Made by a program: the position numbers and the translations under genes. Below the pieces are notes generated by a model, which worked only from the letters and a program-made list of their open reading frames with translations, was not told where the DNA came from and made no database searches. Below are positions 59,801 through 64,000 of a stretch of DNA of 64,000 nt, one piece after another (the first letter of the stretch is position 1; every line of letters starts with the position of its first letter). This DNA is from Psychrobacter cibarius (GTDB lineage Bacteria > Pseudomonadota > Gammaproteobacteria > Pseudomonadales > Moraxellaceae), in contig CP131612.1 of assembly GCA_030686115.1 (NCBI GenBank), positions 2,170,001 to 2,234,000 on the forward strand, read 5' to 3'.

Positions 59801-59904
59801 AATATATCCATTAACGATGAACTAGTGGGTATCGCCATACTATCTGCGACTGCCAAAACGCCCATCATGGCGATAATAATCAAGCTACCAATCAACCAGT
59901 ACAC
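56869..59904 (-). CDS. comEC: ComEC/Rec2 DNA uptake channel
   Basis: A 1011-residue polytopic protein. The central competence domain has LAGISHLLAISGTHVLFLAI and FDVPAARTAWMLFAIGLVRL, the usual ComEC core; the C-terminal domain is a degraded metallo-beta-lactamase-like region (DPYISAALLQYP, HRPNVARTM). It carries single-strand DNA across the inner membrane in transformation. Two low-complexity inserts (poly-Asn at ~200 and Ala/Ser at ~790) are encoded by hexanucleotide repeats. The length is above the common 750-800, mainly through the N- and C-terminal additions. Confidence 0.93.
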   Translation of the reverse strand: MYWLIGSLIIIAMMGVLAVADSMAIPTSSSLMDILNTPTLSLSLIIFAIILIVIAQFNVPSAKPSHLSQHTAGLSSRNPSYNISHKSKLFFRILTHVLVAVLAIGLIIGSGLQALISHQQAELTEITEPMRVQALVTIEGISDSVYDVATDSGYRQVAVISDISPLVSALAVEDLDAMTSNFLIDENNSLSNNRLYENNLNNNNNNNNNNGKDGTYRVLLNGYPKNPSKQSSKKNLDNNPFDRLNYLQPGDQLFMSLALAPLATSEQALSNPSGFDSYRWLRGRHIDGVANILTVGTSNVTNTEVSKPAFSSSSYLQRFQTYINQGRWQLRQYFYQDWSTQTTAAQQAKAVTLSLLTGDRSLINRDTKDLYQLAGISHLLAISGTHVLFLAIMLAGAAVLLFDRLWPRIYRYVPRWQVRWWVMIAAAFIYALFTGFDVPAARTAWMLFAIGLVRLTLLPVSTMRVLFALAVLMAWLDPYVLWQAGYWLSFIAVALLLKYDDASYTQSAVVSETASAHNASVVETAFKHIWIIGKRVFKLQFWLFITLLPITLLLFGKASLWGLVINLFAIGLFGWVIVPLNLLAGLCYLLSPAIADSIWLLVSAIVAKLHELITWLTSLPVLSEAWLYTPVNVAILLMVLLSMLPWLLPRGFISRWLALPPLTLLMMTVYANQQSLTTIPTLYILPTGDPYISAALLQYPVTNNKQSSTTDTHKNNISWLFLSDHRPNVARTMPSNLTANKLSMTLAQQLGSLSVDTLEGIVVQSSSAGLTDTLTTDKKYLASNASASASASTNASASELLPLTVFQLNQHLPISQYWQAGRSDHWSAFQQAYKVTSQSKDITNISVQRCEQGKTWQLGNGGLSIQALTGWSNIDSPSVWDCTVAIDASLPIRVLKYNAADPLKSIPATAQTLTSSSQPPTHQANMPRARLILNADTHQRIWQMWTLLCPVEPPEQPRTFRNVTWVGHSTSQITAKVISRQTINEMITYDDKMPEATLSLNAAVDTTNTMP
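57529..57552. repeat. Hexanucleotide microsatellite in comEC (AGAAGC x4)
   Basis: Four perfect AGAAGC units, with degenerate copies on both sides, coding for Ala-Ser repeats on the minus strand. Unit changes keep the frame. Confidence 0.85.
59275..59304. repeat. Hexanucleotide microsatellite in comEC (GTTATT x5)
   Basis: Five perfect GTTATT units coding for ten asparagines on the minus strand, before a Gly-Lys-Asp turn. Length changes of one unit keep the frame. Confidence 0.9.
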
Positions 59905-60227
59905 CAGCGCTCCTTGCTTGATGAGGTGAATATTAGTTTTTGCCTAAATAAAGCCATTTATTATGATAAATAGCCACTTAATACGACGAAAATGTACCGG
60001 AATGCTAAAAAACAGATTGATACTAAAACCAGAAACAACAACTGATACGTCATGCAATAGCATTTATATAACTATTACCCTATACTGACTGACATATTGC
60101 GATGATGATAATCTGACATCATTATCCTCTATATCCTCAGCTGTACACTTTATGAATAATATTACTTTATAGCAGACCATCAATGCGATTGAGCGGACTG
60201 TAGCTAACGATTACAAAAGGCGATCCT
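59905..60227. other. Intergenic region, divergent comEC / DUF2062
   Basis: AT-rich, 323 bp, between divergently read genes; it should contain both promoters. I see no gene, repeat or strong hairpin in it. Confidence 0.5.
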
Positions 60228-60803
60228 GTGCCCCAAAAACGTCTGAAAGACCTGCTTCCTACGCCAGAGAAAATCTTAGAAAGTCGCACCTTAAAACTGT
60301 TCGCACCGCATTTGGCTGATCCACGATTATGGCACTTTAATCGACATAGCTTAAATAAAGCGGTCTATATCGGGGTGCTTAGTGCATTTTTCCCATTGCC
60401 AGGGCAGATGCTACTGGCTCTAGTTGGCTCATTAATTTTTCGTGCCAATGTTCCCATGGCACTCGGCTTGACTTGGATTACCAATCCACTCACGAGCTTG
60501 CCCATCTTTTATGCAGGCTATTATATCGGTGCCAAAATCCTTGACGTACCGATGATTAGTCTGCGGCTTATCGGCAGGATGATTGCTGATTTTAGCTTAT
60601 GGGCACTGTCAGATGGCGCAAATCCATTTATTACCTATCGCGGTACGGTATCGATTGCTGCTTTTTGCATAGGCTTGACGATCTTAGCGATTGTGACCAG
60701 CATCGTTTGTGGACTGGCATTTAAGGCGGTTTGGCGCTACAAAACCGTCGTGAGCTGGCAAAAACGTCAGCAAGAACCTTCTGATAAATCACCTAAAATC
60801 TAA
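60228..60803 (+). CDS. DUF2062 membrane protein
   Basis: A 191-residue protein, GTG start with an AAGGCGAT site. SRTLKLFAPHLADPRLWHFN and KAVYIGVLSAFFPLPGQMLL then WITNPLTSLPIFYAGYYIG are the DUF2062 signature, with three to four membrane segments. The basic C-terminus is cytoplasmic. No function is established. Confidence 0.88.
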   Translation: MPQKRLKDLLPTPEKILESRTLKLFAPHLADPRLWHFNRHSLNKAVYIGVLSAFFPLPGQMLLALVGSLIFRANVPMALGLTWITNPLTSLPIFYAGYYIGAKILDVPMISLRLIGRMIADFSLWALSDGANPFITYRGTVSIAAFCIGLTILAIVTSIVCGLAFKAVWRYKTVVSWQKRQQEPSDKSPKI

Positions 60804-60986
60804 TATATGCTGCTGTTATCAAGTCATGGTAACCATAACGTAGCGAACCACCTTTTACTGCTAACCATTCGCTAACGATAGCAATCTAGGTCACCATCTA
60901 TCCTCGATTTTTCTATGCTATGTCTCGATATCACCTTAAGCTGGCTATGACCTAAAAACAAAAGCCATTTTCTTTGTTGATACCAA

Positions 60987-61298
60987 TCACTCTGCTTCTT
61001 TATTCTTTTCTATGGCCGCAAGGATGTTGTCCGTAAGGCTAGTGTCCATCACGAAAACTTCAACCACTTTTTCATCTTTAAGCAATGTATAGCGTTTGCC
61101 CGTTGCACTGTCTTGAGCTTTTAGATCATAATCAACGCCAGCCAAAGTAATGGCATCAAAAACGGGTGTTAATAGATCTATTTGTGCCTGTTTATCAATT
61201 GTCTCGAATAACGTCGCATCCATATAGGGTTTTAACGGTTCATTGCCTTCTTCGGCACTGCCAAAAGCAGCGATTGGGTCGTCATCTCTATCCATCAT
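60987..61298 (-). CDS. Conserved-type hypothetical protein (103 aa)
   Basis: An acidic soluble protein with PLKPYMDATLFETIDKQAQI, VDYDLKAQDSATGKRYTLLK and EVFVMDTSLTDNILAAIEKN. Alpha/beta pattern, no cysteine or membrane segment. I do not recognise a family. The gap before it (60804-60986) holds nothing notable. Confidence 0.7.
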   Translation of the reverse strand: MMDRDDDPIAAFGSAEEGNEPLKPYMDATLFETIDKQAQIDLLTPVFDAITLAGVDYDLKAQDSATGKRYTLLKDEKVVEVFVMDTSLTDNILAAIEKNKEAE

Positions 61299-61397
61299 AA
61301 TAGTCCTTCTTCAATCAATTGGCGGCATTTTGCAGCCCCATTTTGCGTTTATTTTTATTAAAAACTTAGTGCCTGTTGAACATAAATTTTGTCGTTC

Positions 61398-61564
61398 TAG
61401 GGTATATCCTCACTTTAGCAATGATGATAAAAGCGAGACAAATTGCCGTCAAACAAGAGAAACACTACAGATCATAGTGATATTAACCAGCAGTTCAGTT
61501 CAACGACGTTTGATAAAGTTTAGCCCATGTAGATATCCATTGACTTAAATCAGGACACACCCTA
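61398..61564. repeat. MITE-like repeat, complete copy 2 (inverted relative to copy 1)
   Basis: A 167 bp element with ends TAGGGTATATCCT (61398-61410) and AGGACACACCCTA (61552-61564). Its interior, e.g. AAATTGCCGTCAAAC and GATATTAACCAGC, matches the reverse complement of the 4787-4959 copy. No ORF. Confidence 0.8.
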
Positions 61565-61633
61565 CTACTTAGCAACCATAACCATTTACGCTATTAAACT
61601 TAAAGCGCTAAAAAATACAGCGTTAAAAAACAG

Positions 61634-62314
61634 TTAATACTGCTCCCAATGACCATTACGTAGCAATAACTGACGATCCGCCAGCGCTGCTAGATTGCGA
61701 TCATGTGTCACCATTAATAGTGCGGTTTGCATGGTATTTTGCAGCTCTGATAATAATCCAAACACGCTTTGCGCATTGTCATAGTCCAAATTACCAGTTG
61801 GCTCGTCTGCCAAAATAAGCGACGGCTTCGTAACCAAAGCACGGGCAATAGCCACACGCTGACGCTCGCCGCCCGATAGCTCACCAGGTCTATGCGCCAG
61901 ACGATGCTCAAGTCCGACACTTTCTAGTATCGCAATTGCTTGCTCTCTTGCTGAAGTCGTTGAGACCTCTGGTCGCATCAATAACGGCATTGCAACGTTT
62001 TCAATGGCAGTAAATTCGGCTAACAAATGATGAAACTGATAAATAAATCCCAAATGCTTGTTACGCATGGCACCGCGCTCAGTTTCATTCATGCTATTTA
62101 ACAATTGACCATGTAGCCAGACCTCGCCGCTGGTTGGCGTATCAAGACCACCAAGCAAGTGTAGCAAAGTGCTCTTGCCTGAACCACTGGTGCCAACGAT
62201 GGCGATGCGCTCGCCAGCATGGACGGTCAAATCCAAGCCAGTCAGTACTTGCGTACTAACCGCCCCTTCATCATATATCTTGTTGATATTTTTCGCCTCT
62301 AAAATGGCTGACAT
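61634..62314 (-). CDS. lolD: Lipoprotein-releasing ABC transporter ATPase LolD
   Basis: A 226-residue ATPase. Walker [21 protein letters not shown]-loop [16 protein letters not shown], signature [15 protein letters not shown], Walker [13 protein letters not shown], and the H-loop MVTHDRN. It powers extraction of outer-membrane lipoproteins from the inner membrane. It lies 93 bp after the lolC gene on the same strand. Confidence 0.95.
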   Translation of the reverse strand: MSAILEAKNINKIYDEGAVSTQVLTGLDLTVHAGERIAIVGTSGSGKSTLLHLLGGLDTPTSGEVWLHGQLLNSMNETERGAMRNKHLGFIYQFHHLLAEFTAIENVAMPLLMRPEVSTTSAREQAIAILESVGLEHRLAHRPGELSGGERQRVAIARALVTKPSLILADEPTGNLDYDNAQSVFGLLSELQNTMQTALLMVTHDRNLAALADRQLLLRNGHWEQY

Positions 62315-62407
62315 AGCGCTTCCTTTATTTTATTTTTTTCGATACTGATTTCAATACTGAGTCTGATACTTAGTTCAGTATTTAGTCCCATACTTAGGCA
62401 TTTGAGA

Positions 62408-63649
62408 TTACTCGTAGCGTAGTGTCTGGGCAGGCTGAATCTTAGCCGCTCGGCGTGCCGGATAAATGGTTGCCAAAAAGCTCAGTACGAAAGACGCACC
62501 TGTAATCAATACCACATCTAGTACACGCAACTCTGATGGTAAATAATTAACAAAATACGCATCAAACAAGTTCAAATTAAAGACTTGATTAATAAAGCCT
62601 AAAATATCACTCACTGTAAGCGCAAATATCACGCCCAGTATCGTACCAGCAATCGTACCAATCACACCGATCACCACACCTTGCACCATAAACACTTGGG
62701 TAATCAAACGAGGAGATGCACCAAAAGTTTTTAGAATCGCAATGTCCGCTTTTTTGTCGGTAACGAGCATCACTAGACTTGAAACAATATTAAAAGCTGC
62801 TACTAGGATAATTAAAAATAGCAGTAAGCCGACCATGGCTTTTTCCATCTGAATCGCACCAAATAGGTTGCCATGCGTTTGTGTCCAATCATTAGGATAC
62901 AATTGCTGAGGGGCAATAGCGGCAGCTTTTTCTGCTGCCATCGGCGCGGTAAAGATGTCATTAAGCTTCATACGCACACCCTGCGCGCCATCTGGCAGAC
63001 GCAACAGTTTTGCCGCATCACCCATCGGGATAAATGCCATGAGGCTATCCACTTCTGGACTGATGGTAAAAATACCTGTCAAGGTAAAGCGCTTGAATCG
63101 TGGTATCACGCCAGCTGGTGAAGGCGATGCCTCTGGCAGCACTAGCGTCACTTTATCACCCAGTTGCAGACCTAGAGACTGTACCATCTCTTCACCCAGC
63201 ACAATATTGAACTCACCACTTTGTAAAGTATCAATACTGCCTTGAACCATATGTTCATTGATAATAGAGACATCTTTTTCGTATTCAGGATCGACACCAG
63301 TGACCATAATCCCTGCAACCTGACCGTTTGACGTCAACATCCCTTGCAGTTGAATAAAGGGCGCTACAGCTGCCACTTCAGGATCTTCTTTAATTTTATC
63401 AGCCAATTGCTTCCAATCACTGATAATCTCGGTGGAAACGACCGTTGCTTGCGGGACCATACCCAAAATACGGGTTTTTAACTCCCGATCAAAACCATTC
63501 ATGACTGATAGCACCGTGATCAATACGGCAACCCCAAGAGTCAAACCAATCATCGAGATAAGCGAGATAAAGGAGATAAAACCATTACTACGCTCTGCTC
63601 GGGTGTATCGTAAGCCGATAAACAACGCTAAAGGACGAAACATATTCAA
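62408..63649 (-). CDS. lolC: Lipoprotein-releasing ABC permease LolC/LolE family
   Basis: A 413-residue permease with four membrane segments and a large periplasmic domain. FIGLRYTRAERSNGFISFIS is the typical start, VAVLITVLSVMNGFDRELKT follows, and VIPRFKRFTLTGIF in the periplasmic part is near the Hook region described for LolC. The C-terminus ends ARRAAKIQPAQTLRYE. Only one permease gene is in the window and no lolE follows lolD, so a homodimeric LolF-type system is possible. Confidence 0.92.
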   Translation of the reverse strand: MNMFRPLALFIGLRYTRAERSNGFISFISLISMIGLTLGVAVLITVLSVMNGFDRELKTRILGMVPQATVVSTEIISDWKQLADKIKEDPEVAAVAPFIQLQGMLTSNGQVAGIMVTGVDPEYEKDVSIINEHMVQGSIDTLQSGEFNIVLGEEMVQSLGLQLGDKVTLVLPEASPSPAGVIPRFKRFTLTGIFTISPEVDSLMAFIPMGDAAKLLRLPDGAQGVRMKLNDIFTAPMAAEKAAAIAPQQLYPNDWTQTHGNLFGAIQMEKAMVGLLLFLIILVAAFNIVSSLVMLVTDKKADIAILKTFGASPRLITQVFMVQGVVIGVIGTIAGTILGVIFALTVSDILGFINQVFNLNLFDAYFVNYLPSELRVLDVVLITGASFVLSFLATIYPARRAAKIQPAQTLRYE

Positions 63650-64000
63650 ACTCTTTATCTTATCTACGTGCGACTTTATATATACTATAAAACGAGCAAC
63701 AGCAAATGCATCTCACACCTGCACTTGCCATAGTCACATATAAATCGAACACAAAAACAGGGTTTCAGACGAGCCAAAGACAGCCGTCAAAAGGGAGCTA
63801 GTTTGACACAATTTGGCTGATATGTGCCAGTCATTAGCAAAAACTGGGCGTATTTTTTAATAAAAAACTGGCTTTTGTTACTATTTTTTATGAGGGGCTT
63901 GCTATTACTTGCGTCAATACCTATATATTGTATGCTAAGGACAATTGTCATTAACCATTCATTGTGGTTTGTTGACCCTTTACTGATGACAACGTTGCCA
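63650..64000. other. Intergenic region upstream of lolC
   Basis: 351 bp without a supported gene. It should contain the lolC promoter on the minus strand and the 5' flank of whatever gene follows outside the window. No strong repeat or RNA structure was recognised. Confidence 0.5.

Overview
The window looks like a piece of a Psychrobacter-type gammaproteobacterial chromosome (Moraxellaceae) carrying a complete-looking, lambda-organised siphovirus prophage of about 42.5 kb. The genus is inferred from overall protein character and gene neighbourhoods; no database search was possible.

Left host flank (1-10186): the 3' part of gcvP, a small lipase-like hydrolase, rnd, recR, ybaB, metZ, a phospholipase-D-family lipoprotein and an MFS transporter of the metabolite:H+ symporter type. 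Right host flank (52726-64000): dusA, a CPBP membrane protease, an alpha/beta hydrolase, sppA, comEC, a DUF2062 protein, a small conserved protein, and the lipoprotein-release genes lolD and lolC. Both flanks carry copies of one ~170 bp MITE-like repeat with terminal inverted repeats next to TA dinucleotides.

The prophage is bounded by an 18 bp direct repeat (10187-10204 and 52708-52725) that lies in the first codons of dusA. The host's own first codons are stranded at the left end as a 19-codon fragment. The phage supplies a replacement start, so dusA remains open at the right end. The integrase gene lies beside the right junction and a PrtN/Xis-like gene runs into it head-on.

The control region (43277-44600) is lambda-like. 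A CI-type S24 repressor sits between a leftward early promoter (cro-like, cII-like) and a rightward early promoter. Both promoters hold 18 bp dyads made of ATATCGT half sites. The leftward early operon reads: cro-like, cII-like, small genes, methyltransferase, Rha-type regulator, O-like initiator with an internal iteron array, P-like helicase loader, small genes, RusA, a DUF3310 protein, two HNH-type proteins, a NinB-like protein, and a Q-like antiterminator. A near-consensus promoter follows immediately after Q and makes a ~360 nt untranslated leader that ends at an intrinsic terminator, the layout of lambda pR'/6S RNA/tR'. Beyond it lie the packaging, head and tail genes and the lysis genes (33618 down to 10519). 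The rightward early operon (44723-51408) holds accessory genes, a Sak4-like ATPase, Gp157, an HNH endonuclease, SSB, YopX, a MazG-like enzyme and a lone HicB-like protein.

Points worth a second look: (1) a P22 immI-like divergent pair (KilA-N protein against Arc-like repressor) inside the tail genes, with face-to-face promoters and paired 10 bp operators; (2) a two-gene plus-strand cassette between the late leader and the terminase whose promoter spacer is a palindrome; (3) an HNH gene whose N-terminus copies the start of the ssb gene it precedes; (4) a tail protein built from three different exact-period repeat types; (5) a recurrent terminator-plus-motif element at late gene boundaries; (6) several small genes of 31-59 codons with good ribosome binding sites.
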